Positions 1 to 7,095 of a stretch of DNA of 43,090 nt are shown here, piece by piece. The notes below the pieces were generated by a model. That model searched no databases, was not told the origin of the DNA, and saw only the letters and a program-made list of their open reading frames with translations. Both the position numbers and the translations under genes were made by a program. The stretch spans positions 1-43,090 of the forward strand of contig CALCKW010000064.1 of assembly GCA_937965695.1 (NCBI GenBank). The letters are read 5' to 3'. Each line of letters begins with the position of its first letter. Within the stretch, counting starts at the first letter, position 1. This DNA comes from an uncultured Granulosicoccaceae bacterium. GTDB lineage: Bacteria; Pseudomonadota; Gammaproteobacteria; CALCKW01.

Positions 1-1
1 A

Positions 2-136
2 ACGTATTCAGCCAAGCTTGAGCAAGCTATGCACGCTCAAAGAAATGGCGATATTAGATCCTATTCAATGATTACTGCCGAAGCAGAGTTGATAGGAGAT
101 AAAATACAAGAGCTAGAAAAGTCTACAAAAACATAA
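2..136 (+). CDS. C-terminal fragment of a cassette-borne hypothetical protein
   Basis: An open frame runs from the left window edge to a TAA at 134-136 and gives about 44 residues ending in ELEKSTKT. The composition is strongly hydrophilic and rich in Glu, Lys and Ala, consistent with a helical C-terminus. I do not recognise the family. The stop codon lies inside the first seven-base box of the attC-like site at 131-196, which is the usual arrangement when a cassette gene runs into its own recombination site. It points towards the two minus-strand cassette genes to its right, so one of the orientations in this array is inverted. The start lies outside the window. Confidence 0.5.
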   Translation, partial: TYSAKLEQAMHAQRNGDIRSYSMITAEAELIGDKIQELEKSTKT

Positions 137-196
137 CGCCAGCAGCAGCGGGCCGCCCGGCGACCGAAGGGAGCGAACTGACTGCTCTGGTTATGC
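131..196. other. attC-like integron recombination site
   Basis: A 66-base imperfect palindrome begins with ACATAAC (131-137) and ends with GTTATGC (190-196), matching the inverse-core and core boxes of attC sites. Inside these boxes an AGCAG on the left pairs with CTGCT on the right after a three-base spacer, and pairing continues with an unpaired base as expected for the folded single-stranded substrate. The centre is GC-rich. The size is in the usual attC range. It sits exactly between two converging small genes, and the stop codon of the left gene is inside the first box. Orientation cannot be fixed by eye. Confidence 0.75.
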
Positions 197-199
197 GAT

Positions 200-607
200 C
201 TACAAAAGTTCATCTGCAAACTCTTGTACCGTCAAATGATCTAGAACCCTCGCCAGTCTGAGCTGCCCATGCGCAGATGAGTGGATAACGTAATACGCCT
301 TAAGCATCTCCTCATCGTTTGGCGGTTTCTCTAAAGCCTTTTTGAGACCTCGGAAATATGCGGCCTTCAACTCTTCTGGCAAAGGCGGATTGTGCTCTGA
401 TTGCCTAGCAACTTCGATCGCAGCGACTAAATACAGTTCCCCAAGCTCAACAAGCCTTGGAACAGAGCTGTATGAAGCTGTATCTACATCTCCTTGATGA
501 TATAAATTCTCCCAAAGCTCATCCAACGCTTTAAGGTCTCCGCCTTCATATGCATCAAGGGCGCTCGTAGGATCATATTGTATTCTATATCCCGAAAGTA
601 GCATCAT
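200..607 (-). CDS. Integron cassette gene, hypothetical protein (~135 aa)
   Basis: The frame stays open to 637, but that start would lie inside the neighbouring attC site. I place the start at the ATG at 607 (a second ATG follows at 604), which has GGGG just upstream. The protein is acidic and mostly helical, with LDELWENLYHQGDVDTASY near the N-terminus. The WENLxHQG...P.L..L pattern resembles helical-repeat (HEAT-like) or immunity-type small proteins, but that is only a resemblance and I do not assign a function. There is no signal peptide or membrane segment. It is flanked on both sides by attC-like sites, so it is a single-gene mobile cassette. Cassette genes of unknown function are typical of environmental integrons. 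Confidence 0.7.
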   Translation of the reverse strand: MMLLSGYRIQYDPTSALDAYEGGDLKALDELWENLYHQGDVDTASYSSVPRLVELGELYLVAAIEVARQSEHNPPLPEELKAAYFRGLKKALEKPPNDEEMLKAYYVIHSSAHGQLRLARVLDHLTVQEFADELL

Positions 608-625
608 TCCCCAAACCTTGCTTCC

Positions 626-697
626 ACATAACGCCATGCACAGAGGAGATCCACGAGCAACAGCGAGTTGTATTTCCGCAGAAGCATCTTGTTATGT
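626..697. other. attC-like integron recombination site
   Basis: A 72-base imperfect palindrome starts with ACATAAC (626-632) and ends with GTTATGT (691-697); the two boxes are exact reverse complements. After a three-base spacer, ATGC on the left pairs with GCAT on the right, and pairing continues irregularly. The stop codon of the minus-strand gene at 692-1072 lies in the right box, as expected for a cassette gene followed by its own attC. The end boxes are shared with the site at 131-196 while the centre differs, which is the usual pattern for attC sites in one array. Confidence 0.75.
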
Positions 698-1072
698 GCT
701 GGATTCTTCGCATTCATGATGTGTGTAAATCCATCTCCCACCCAGATCCAAGCAGCTATCTATTTCTAAAAACTTATTGAACGGCGGCCAACCCAATGCA
801 ACCACTACAGTCAATAACCAAACTTTCCACGTTTTCGATCCTTTGAAAATATAACCGCTCTTGAGTGTCCGAAAAATACAAACACCTGTTGCTAGCAATG
901 AAACTGAAAACCCAAAGTGTACCAATGCTCGATGAAGCCATGCATTAGGCACTGCAGTAGGCGGCCCACCAGCGGCCCAAAGACTAGCCATGGTGCTATT
1001 CAAATAGAGCAGCCCCATAGCAGCAAAGCCAAGAAGTAACACCCACCTAGAAATTTCCCTAAAAGCTTTCAT
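692..1072 (-). CDS. Integron cassette gene, small membrane protein (126 aa)
   Basis: The protein has about three hydrophobic segments (roughly residues 10-28, 50-68 and 84-98). It ends in a polar tail with two Cys around a GGRW motif (SCLDLGGRWIY...HHEC), a tail seen in many small uncharacterised proteobacterial membrane or lipoproteins. No function can be given. The ATG at 1072 is preceded on the coding strand by GTTATGT (1087-1081), a core-site sequence 8 bases upstream, and its stop lies in the attC at 626-697. Gene plus boxes therefore form a complete cassette of about 400 bases. The minus orientation, with attC downstream, is the standard cassette arrangement. Confidence 0.7.
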   Translation of the reverse strand: MKAFREISRWVLLLGFAAMGLLYLNSTMASLWAAGGPPTAVPNAWLHRALVHFGFSVSLLATGVCIFRTLKSGYIFKGSKTWKVWLLTVVVALGWPPFNKFLEIDSCLDLGGRWIYTHHECEESST

Positions 1073-1080
1073 GAAGATTC

Positions 1081-1332
1081 ACATAACAGTATTCAACACC
1101 AGAAAAACGGGTGTTGTAAATTTAATTCGATGTCTGATATGAAACCTTTCCGGTTAGCTGCATCGAAATTATTCCCCATTCTATCAGCACGTTGCAAGTC
1201 GCACGGGGAATGTAATATTACATATCACGTCGTCTTGACAGTTTGCTGTGACAGCAGTGGTGAACATCAGATCAATTCGCTCTCGCATCGTTGACGCGGA
1301 GCTAGGAGAATAGGCTTTCAGTTGTAACGAGC
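1081..1332. other. Right boundary of the cassette array and intergenic region
   Basis: ACATAAC at 1081-1087 repeats the end box of the two attC-like sites and marks the last recognisable cassette boundary. To its right is a short hairpin, CAACACC...GGTGTTG (1095-1117 region), but no partner box that would make a full attC. No integrase gene is present between here and the aldolase at 1333. The remaining stretch shows no coding potential I can support. It is either the chromosomal flank of the array or a decayed attI/attC. Confidence 0.45.
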
Positions 1333-1941
1333 TTAAGCGTTCGTCGCATGCGCATATGCCAACACAAAAGCCGCCGTGTCAGCGGCGATCGCCTCTTCGG
1401 TTTTCCCGGGCTTGTATAAACTTGTGCCAACACCAAAGCCATAAACACCAGCCGCCAACCAGTCGTCGATATTGCCAGTGTTTACGCCGCCCACTGCATA
1501 TATTTTTGTATCGCTGGTCAATACCGCTGAAATCGCTTTTACCCCGCCCGTACCCAACACGGAGGCGGGAAATATTTTTAGGGCACTGGCCCCCCAGCGC
1601 AATGCATCAAAACATTCAGTAGGACTAAACACGCCAGGGTATGAGCCCATGCCCAATTGCTCTGTCTTTTCTATTACTGGCTGATGACAGTTTGGCGACA
1701 CGATGAAGCGCCCCCCCGCATTGTGCACTTGCGTGACCTGCTCCGCGCTAAGCACCGTGCCTGCACCTATGTTTGCTTGTTCACCAAACTCGGCCGCCAT
1801 GATTTCTATCGATTTCAGTGCATCCGGCGAATTGAGCGGCACTTCAATCCAGTCAATGCCGTTCTCGATGAGCGTGGCGGCCACGGTTGCCGCCTCAGTG
1901 GGTTTGATACCCCGCAGAATGGCAATCAGGTGGTCTGACAT
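1333..1941 (-). CDS. dgoA: 2-dehydro-3-deoxy-6-phosphogalactonate aldolase
   Basis: This cytoplasmic class I aldolase splits 2-keto-3-deoxy-6-phosphogalactonate into pyruvate and glyceraldehyde 3-phosphate, the last step of the De Ley-Doudoroff pathway. The full (beta/alpha)8 barrel is present in 202 residues. Family residues are visible: Arg10 in AILRGI, Glu33 in WIEVPLNSP, GAGTVL at 59-64, and Schiff-base Lys122 in ALKIFPAS. The IEVPLNSP and AVGGV...W motifs favour the DgoA branch over the KDPG aldolase Eda. The start at 1941 has GGAG seven bases upstream and leaves only two bases after the kinase stop; an in-frame start at 1953 lacks a site. It is the last gene of a three-gene operon. Confidence 0.9.
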   Translation of the reverse strand: MSDHLIAILRGIKPTEAATVAATLIENGIDWIEVPLNSPDALKSIEIMAAEFGEQANIGAGTVLSAEQVTQVHNAGGRFIVSPNCHQPVIEKTEQLGMGSYPGVFSPTECFDALRWGASALKIFPASVLGTGGVKAISAVLTSDTKIYAVGGVNTGNIDDWLAAGVYGFGVGTSLYKPGKTEEAIAADTAAFVLAYAHATNA

Positions 1942-1943
1942 GT

Positions 1944-2864
1944 TTAGCTCCAAGCGTTTGAGTTTTTATGTTTTAGATAGAATTGTTGCAGACCCATCAG
2001 CGTCATGGCGTGCGGGTCTTGTCCTGCGCAAGCGACGCCGAGATGCTGCAACGCTTTGCTGTAGTGCAAGGCGAGAGTATCGCTGCCGATCAGGGCGACG
2101 GATTGCGCTTGCCAAAATGGTTTGGCGCCCGCTAACTCGCTACCAATCAACAGACCCGATAATCGGGCCCGCGATACAGCGGTCGTTTCATCGTGCAACA
2201 GCGCACGCGCCCTGAGCGAGAAGCTCGATCCGAGCAGTTCTTGCGGTCGTTCAAAACCTTCTTCAACGGCCTCGGTGAATGATTGGGCGTGCCAGTCATC
2301 GCCGGATGTCACGTGTTTTAAAACAGAGTGCTGCGTCAGGATTTGAAAAACCTCTCCCGTCATGAAGGTTTTAAAATGCTGTACCTCGGTGTCTTTCAAC
2401 TGCACCCATTTGCTGTGCGTACCTGGGAGACAAACGACATCGGTTTTTCGATCACCGCTGGCGATGTACCCCAACAACTGAGACTCTTCACCGCGCATGA
2501 CGTCGGCGGGTTTTGGCTGGCTAAGGCCCGCCACCAGCCGAACATCGATGCGGGTGTCTACCGTGTGCACAGCTGTCAACGAAAGCGAGGTTGCGAGGTT
2601 GCACGGGACCTGTAAGTAGGGTGCCTCACACCAACCTTGTTTGGCTCCAACCATGCCGCACGCGAGCACGGGAGTTGTTTGGTTATTGGGTAAACACGCT
2701 TGCAGGGCCGATATCAATACGGGCTCGTATTGCTCAGGTGTCAGTGTTGCCATGCCTTGCGTTGTTTGCTGCTGAAAAATCACTTTATGCTGCGCGTTTA
2801 GTCCATAGACCCGTAAATGCGTTGTGCCCCAATCCACAGCAACCCAACGAAGCAGATCATCCAT
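1944..2864 (-). CDS. dgoK: 2-dehydro-3-deoxygalactonokinase
   Basis: This enzyme phosphorylates 2-keto-3-deoxygalactonate at C6 with ATP, making the substrate of the adjacent aldolase. At 306 residues it is close to the usual DgoK length. The N-terminal WVAVDWGTTHLRVY is the phosphate-binding beginning of the ASKHA-fold sugar kinases in its DgoK form. CGMVGAKQGWCEAPYL and the LPGTHSKWV segment are also characteristic. It is tightly coupled to dgoA (two bases between them) and follows the enolase-superfamily gene by 40 bases, so all three are probably one transcript running leftwards. No regulator gene for this operon lies in the window. Confidence 0.9.
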   Translation of the reverse strand: MDDLLRWVAVDWGTTHLRVYGLNAQHKVIFQQQTTQGMATLTPEQYEPVLISALQACLPNNQTTPVLACGMVGAKQGWCEAPYLQVPCNLATSLSLTAVHTVDTRIDVRLVAGLSQPKPADVMRGEESQLLGYIASGDRKTDVVCLPGTHSKWVQLKDTEVQHFKTFMTGEVFQILTQHSVLKHVTSGDDWHAQSFTEAVEEGFERPQELLGSSFSLRARALLHDETTAVSRARLSGLLIGSELAGAKPFWQAQSVALIGSDTLALHYSKALQHLGVACAGQDPHAMTLMGLQQFYLKHKNSNAWS

Positions 2865-2904
2865 TTTTAACGCAACCTTTGAGTCTTATTGTTCATTTAA
2901 ATGA

Positions 2905-4068
2905 CTAGATACTGTATCTTTTAATAAATTCACGATCCGGCTCAACACCAATTCCTGGGCCAGTAGGTATCTTTACGCTGCCACCGGATTGAGCCACTTG
3001 CTGTTGAATATTCAGTGGGTCTATCAATAACTCATCCCTAAATGCGTTGTGCGTAGTGTCAAACTCTAGCAGGGGCTCGCGCGGGAACAAGCCACCGGGC
3101 AACGGAGGCATAGCGGCCAGCAATTGCAAGTTGGTAGCCACCGCTATCGCCGACCCCCAGACATGATTGATCACCGGCGTATGGTGCGCATGACACAGCG
3201 CCAATACACGCAGGTATTCGCTGATACCACCCAGTGCACAGACTTCTGGTTGGGCGATGTCCAAACCTCTGTTTTCTAAAATCTGGCGCCAGCCCCAGCG
3301 GTTGAATTCTGCTTCACCACCGGATATGTTGGTTCGCAAGCCAGCTCGGAGTTCTCGATAGCCGTCGTGGTCTTCTGGGGCTACGGGTTCTTCAAACCAA
3401 TAAGCGTTTAACTCGTCGAGCGCACGGCCCACGTAAAAGGCGTCGGGCGTGGTGTAACAGTGATTGGCATCGACCATAAAGTCGAACGTATCACCAACAC
3501 CGCGGCGCACTGCTTCGCACAGTTTTACATCGTTCTTGGCACCCAGCCCTACTTTCATTTTGGTCGCAACAAAGCCCATGTCTCGAATGGCAGCGGCTTC
3601 ATCGGCAAAGCGCGCACTGTGTTCGTCCACGCTCTCGCGCTTGAGCATCATGCCGTAGCCGTAGGCCTGCACTGATGTGCGATGCGCGCCGCCGATTAGC
3701 TTGTGGATGGGCAAGTTAGCCACCTTGCCTGCGATGTCCCACAACGCGATGTCCACACCTGATAACGATTGCAGTGGCATGCCTTTCTGGCCGTGATCGC
3801 GCATCAAGTTGTACACCTTGTGCCAGATCACGTCGCGATCCACCGGGTCGTCACCGAGAATCATCGGCTGTATAACACCTTCAACAATGCCTTTGTTTGC
3901 CACTGCTATATTGCCAGGTCCAAAGCACTCGCCCCACCCGGTGATGCCTTCATCGGTTTGCACTTCCACCAGATGAGCACTGCGCTTGGCATAGTACTGT
4001 TGCGAATAGCCCAGCTCTTCGGGTAGGTCGTATTGCAATACGTGACTGATAATTTTTGTAATTTTCAT
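2905..4068 (-). CDS. Enolase-superfamily (mandelate racemase type) sugar-acid dehydratase or cycloisomerase
   Basis: The capping domain occupies roughly residues 1-125 and the (beta/alpha)7beta barrel the rest. Catalytic positions of the mandelate racemase subgroup can be read: TKMK with Lys170 and Lys172, metal ligands Asp200 (VDANH), Glu226 or Glu227 (FEEP) and Glu252 (GGEAEF), and His302 in INHVW as the opposing acid-base. These predict proton abstraction next to a carboxylate. Since the next two genes handle KDGal and KDPGal, the product is presumably 2-keto-3-deoxygalactonate. The sequence does not look like E. coli DgoD. The substrate could be D-galactonate, another epimer, or a 3,6-anhydro sugar acid from algal galactans. 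It heads the operon; 4069-4224 should hold the promoter. Confidence 0.8.
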   Translation of the reverse strand: MKITKIISHVLQYDLPEELGYSQQYYAKRSAHLVEVQTDEGITGWGECFGPGNIAVANKGIVEGVIQPMILGDDPVDRDVIWHKVYNLMRDHGQKGMPLQSLSGVDIALWDIAGKVANLPIHKLIGGAHRTSVQAYGYGMMLKRESVDEHSARFADEAAAIRDMGFVATKMKVGLGAKNDVKLCEAVRRGVGDTFDFMVDANHCYTTPDAFYVGRALDELNAYWFEEPVAPEDHDGYRELRAGLRTNISGGEAEFNRWGWRQILENRGLDIAQPEVCALGGISEYLRVLALCHAHHTPVINHVWGSAIAVATNLQLLAAMPPLPGGLFPREPLLEFDTTHNAFRDELLIDPLNIQQQVAQSGGSVKIPTGPGIGVEPDREFIKRYSI

Positions 4069-4224
4069 GCAGATGGCTCTTATCGCGTTTGGGCTAGAAA
4101 TGGAAAGTACAGGCTCATCTTAGAGCAATTGATCCCGACGATAAATGAACAACTCTCTTTAACTAGTATTGCTGAGATTAACTCTGCTTTTCAACGGACA
4201 TAGCCAAACACAGCCTTAATTGCA

Positions 4225-4860
4225 TCAATGGCCCAACGGCGAGTGTTGTTCAGCTTTTTTGCTCTCATACAGCGCTTGTTTCATAATTTGCACAGCCGAT
4301 GAGAGAAACAACGAAGCCATGATGCCAGCAACCAACAAGTCGGGCCAAGCATAGCCCGTGAAAGCCACAGCGACTGCTGCAAAAATAACGGCAACGTTAC
4401 CGATGGCATCGTTGCGCGAGCATAACCACACAGACCTAACATTGGCATCGCCATCTTTAAATTTGACTAAGATCAACACACTGGCCAAGTTGGCAATCAA
4501 AGCCAACACTGCCACTACGCCCATGACGTCTGCAGTCGGCACTTCACTGTAAAACACTCGGTGGATGGTGGAGCCCAATACCCAAGTACCCATCAGCAAC
4601 AAGCTGTAGCTCTTGGCCAAAGCAGCGCGAGTACGAATTTGCACAGAGGCGCCGATGACAGCCAATGAAAGGCCATAGGTCAGCGTGTCCCCAAGGAAAT
4701 CAAGGGCGTCAGCTTGCAACGCCTGCGACTTAGCGAGGTGACCAGAGACCATTTCAACTACAAACATCACCGCGTTGATGGCGATGACTATCCACAGCCG
4801 ACGTTTGTATTCGTCCGATACACCATCAAAATTAGTGTCGTTACCACAGCACCCTGACAT
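4225..4860 (-). CDS. Short CDF-family cation transporter
   Basis: The protein is 211 residues with about six hydrophobic segments and belongs to the cation diffusion facilitator superfamily in a short form. It lacks the cytoplasmic C-terminal domain of ZitB/CzcD proteins. The N-terminus MSGCCGN carries a Cys pair likely to bind metal. TM2 carries an acidic pattern (Asp51, Asp54 and Asp58 in ADALDFLGD) in place of HxxxD, and TM5 carries NDAIGN (Asn150 to Asn155). It is divergent from a MerR-family gene with Zn/Cd/Pb-type cysteines and has its own MerR-type promoter at 4893-4923, so it is probably an inducible metal exporter at the inner membrane. The transported metal is not determined. Confidence 0.8.
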   Translation of the reverse strand: MSGCCGNDTNFDGVSDEYKRRLWIVIAINAVMFVVEMVSGHLAKSQALQADALDFLGDTLTYGLSLAVIGASVQIRTRAALAKSYSLLLMGTWVLGSTIHRVFYSEVPTADVMGVVAVLALIANLASVLILVKFKDGDANVRSVWLCSRNDAIGNVAVIFAAVAVAFTGYAWPDLLVAGIMASLFLSSAVQIMKQALYESKKAEQHSPLGH

Positions 4861-4892
4861 GATTTTAGCCTTTGTTAGATTAGTCAGGCTGT

Positions 4893-4923
4893 AGTATATT
4901 TTCTCTAGTCACTAGAGCTTCAA
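4893..4923 (-). promoter_or_regulatory. MerR-type promoter and operator for the CDF transporter
   Basis: Reading the minus strand, TTGAAG (4923-4918) and TATACT (4898-4893) are separated by exactly 19 bases. The spacer contains the perfect dyad CTCTAG-TGA-CTAGAG (4917-4903). An overlong spacer with a central dyad is the hallmark of promoters that MerR-family activators untwist. The dyad sequence is of the CadR/PbrR type. It lies 33 bases upstream of the transporter ATG and 10 bases from the GTG of the MerR gene, so it can control both. Confidence 0.88.
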
Positions 4924-4932
4924 GAGTTAATT

Positions 4933-5352
4933 GTGTTTTCTATCGGCGCTATGTCAAAGACCACCGGGATCAAAATCCCGACCATTCGCTACTATGAGCA
5001 AGTTGGCTTAATCACCGCACAGCACCGTACCGAGGGTAATCAACGACGTTTTGGGCCTGAAGAGCTTGAGCGCCTGACATTTATCAAGCATGCCCGTGAA
5101 CTGGGCTTCTCCATAGAGGCTATTTCCGCGCTGATAGAGCTCAGCGAAAAACCAGATCAATCTTGCTCAATAGCCACAGGGATCGCCGCCTCTCAGCTGA
5201 AAGATGTGCAGACTAAAATCGCGCGTTTAATCAAGTTGGAATCAGAGCTGACCCGCATTACAAACGGCTGCAGTGGCAAAGGCACTGGCAGCCAATGTTA
5301 TGTGCTCGCGTCATTGAGCGATCACAGTCTGTGCACAGGTGAACACAACTAG
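4933..5352 (+). CDS. MerR-family metal-responsive regulator (CadR/ZntR-like)
   Basis: Residues 1-70 form the winged helix-turn-helix (FSIGAMSKTTGIKIPTIRYYE), followed by a dimerisation helix to about residue 110. Cys78, Cys113 and Cys122 correspond well to the metal-binding cysteines of ZntR/CadR/PbrR proteins, with His131 and Cys134 in the tail as possible extra ligands. This pattern indicates a divalent soft or borderline metal (Zn, Cd or Pb) rather than Cu(I) or Hg(II). It starts at GTG 4933 with AAGAG upstream. It is divergent from the CDF gene, and the operator lies between them, so it is expected to activate the transporter and regulate itself. Confidence 0.88.
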   Translation: MFSIGAMSKTTGIKIPTIRYYEQVGLITAQHRTEGNQRRFGPEELERLTFIKHARELGFSIEAISALIELSEKPDQSCSIATGIAASQLKDVQTKIARLIKLESELTRITNGCSGKGTGSQCYVLASLSDHSLCTGEHN

Positions 5353-5436
5353 ATTGCCGCAGTACAACACAGATCACGTTGGTCTGTTTCATTTTGACCT
5401 TACAAAACAAAGCATAGAAAGAACTGAGATAAAAAG

Positions 5437-5889
5437 TTAAGCACGCACACGTTCGTAGAATGAAATGCACTGTTCAACCGTCATCTTGCTCGACAACTCC
5501 CCGATCAGCTCAAAGGGAATGTTGTCCATCTTCTTGAAGCGGACACAGCTCTTGCCCATATCGAGTTTAGCCGTCACTCTTTTAGCGTATTCGCCCTGAA
5601 ACCATTGGAGCAGCTTTGGGTCGCCGTAAACGCCCATGTGGTAGACGGCGATGAAGTTCTTCTGCGAAGCCAAGTTCATGAACGGCAGCGGCATCGCCGG
5701 GTCACAGTGATAACCCGCTGGGTAGAGCGAGTGCGGCACCACATAACCAAGCATGCCGTAGTTCATGCATTCTTTAAAACCGCTGGGCAGGTTTTTGCGA
5801 ATGACCGCGCGCAGTTTTTTCATCGGTGCTTTGCGATCATCTGGCAAGGCGTCCATATAGGCTTTGGGTGTCGCAGCATCTGATTGCAT
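5437..5889 (-). CDS. DUF1801-domain protein
   Basis: A 150-residue cytoplasmic protein of the DUF1801 (YdhG-like) fold. Typical features are the N-terminal helical part (MDALPDDRKAPMKKLRAVIRKNLP), the GF.E.MNYGM turn and YHMGVYGDP in the centre, and the conserved C-terminal CVRFKKMDNIPFELI. Members are sometimes linked to iron-chaperone-like folds, but no firm function is known. The ATG at 5889 has AAAGGATG eight bases before it; an upstream in-frame TTG at 5895 is less likely. It converges on the MerR gene across 84 bases with no strong terminator visible. Probably monocistronic. Confidence 0.8.
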   Translation of the reverse strand: MQSDAATPKAYMDALPDDRKAPMKKLRAVIRKNLPSGFKECMNYGMLGYVVPHSLYPAGYHCDPAMPLPFMNLASQKNFIAVYHMGVYGDPKLLQWFQGEYAKRVTAKLDMGKSCVRFKKMDNIPFELIGELSSKMTVEQCISFYERVRA

Positions 5890-6103
5890 GGGCAAGCATC
5901 CTTTTTTTATCGGCTAGAAGCTCACCCTCTAGTCTAGCGTATGGTCCGGATATTCAAGGTGAAACAGCGATGCAAAGCCCTTGAATTAACTGATCCAGCG
6001 CACAGCCGCTAGTCGCTCATACACCAATCTTGGCGTGCAATCACCAATAGCCACCGCCCCGTTGAATTACATTGCGCCTTTCACCAGCAAACTAGAGCAC
6101 GCA

Positions 6104-7021
6104 ATGCAGTCAACCGACCGTTTTTTGTACGCCATCTCCATGGCCGTGCTGGGGATATTGACGATATCGTTGGGCGACTTGTTGACTAAAAACATCACCG
6201 CCTATGTATCGCTGTGGCAAATGCTCTGGCTTCGATCGCTGCTGGCCCTTTGTCTTTTGATACCGACATTGCTGATCTTTCGACAATGGCACCAAATACG
6301 CGCCATCAACCGCGGTCATCTGGTGGCGCGCTCGCTGTTGATGGCGGCGTCCTATTTGTTCTTTTTCGCTGGCCTCGCCAGCATGCCAGTGGCGGTTGTC
6401 GCGGGCGGTTTTTTTAGTGCGCCCTTTTTTACTGTGGTGTTTGCCTGGCTATTGCTGCGCGAGCCTGTCGGCGTCTGGCGTATCGGCAGCGTTGTGATCG
6501 GCTTTATTGGCGTGTTGCTGATTCTACGACCCGACCAAACGGATACCGATTTCAATCTATTTCTACCGGTATTGGGCGCCGTGTTTTATGCACTCACTCA
6601 AATTTATACCCGGAAGTACTGCCGAGAAGAAAAGCCTTTGACCGTGTCTTTTTGGTTGGCGCTGTGTTTTATGCTAACGGGGTTCATTGGCCTTGTGACG
6701 TTGATGTTTGTTCCATCGATCAGGGGGGATGAATTTTACAACTCCGCTTTTCAAGCACTCAGCACCGAAACGCTGCTGCTCTTTGTCGTACTAGCTGCTG
6801 GCAGTTTATTGGCGCACTTTGCATTGGCAGCCGCTTACCAAAATGCACCAGCGGGTATTGTGAGCCCGTTTGAATATCTCTACCTGCCCATCGTCACGGT
6901 TGGTGGGCTATGGTATTTTGCCGAGCAGCCGTCTTCGTCGGCATTGCTTGGCATCGCCATTGTGATCAGTGTGGGGATCGTGATTGCCTGGCGGGAACAT
7001 CGGCAGCAGCGGTTGGGTTGA
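6104..7021 (+). CDS. EamA/DMT-family permease
   Basis: A 305-residue inner-membrane protein with about ten transmembrane helices in two EamA repeats (roughly residues 10-140 and 150-295). Family marks are the early LGDLLTKNI segment in TM1, the ARSLLMAASYLFFFAGL block, a LLREPVG...GVLLILRP junction after repeat one, and FEYLYLPIVTVGGL...EQP in repeat two. DMT proteins export metabolites or import nucleotide-linked precursors; the substrate cannot be told. The frame is open from a GTG at 6035, but the ATG at 6104 gives the normal family length and avoids a polar N-terminal extension. It converges with dmdB across 74 bases. Confidence 0.85.
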   Translation: MQSTDRFLYAISMAVLGILTISLGDLLTKNITAYVSLWQMLWLRSLLALCLLIPTLLIFRQWHQIRAINRGHLVARSLLMAASYLFFFAGLASMPVAVVAGGFFSAPFFTVVFAWLLLREPVGVWRIGSVVIGFIGVLLILRPDQTDTDFNLFLPVLGAVFYALTQIYTRKYCREEKPLTVSFWLALCFMLTGFIGLVTLMFVPSIRGDEFYNSAFQALSTETLLLFVVLAAGSLLAHFALAAAYQNAPAGIVSPFEYLYLPIVTVGGLWYFAEQPSSSALLGIAIVISVGIVIAWREHRQQRLG

Positions 7022-7095
7022 AGCATGTACGATGCAACTGGAACATCAGCCCAGTCGGACCTCGTTGACATTAGCTAAGCTAGAAATCTCGCTAG

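Noticed and set aside
1088..1160. A third full attC site extending right from ACATAAC at 1081
   Set aside because: The nearest core-like sequence is GTTAGCT at 1153-1159, which departs from the consensus, and the interior does not pair. Only a single box is supported.
1356..2908. Several plus-strand open frames of 70-170 codons opposite dgoA and dgoK
   Set aside because: They lack family-like sequence and sit antisense to clearly conserved genes, so they are shadows.
2905..4068. Naming the gene dgoD
   Set aside because: Catalytic residues fit the mandelate racemase subgroup, but the sequence does not resemble E. coli DgoD closely, and the substrate is open.
5353..5436. Terminator between the MerR and DUF1801 genes
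   Set aside because: ACAGA...TCTGT makes only a five-pair stem with a long loop and no real T-run.
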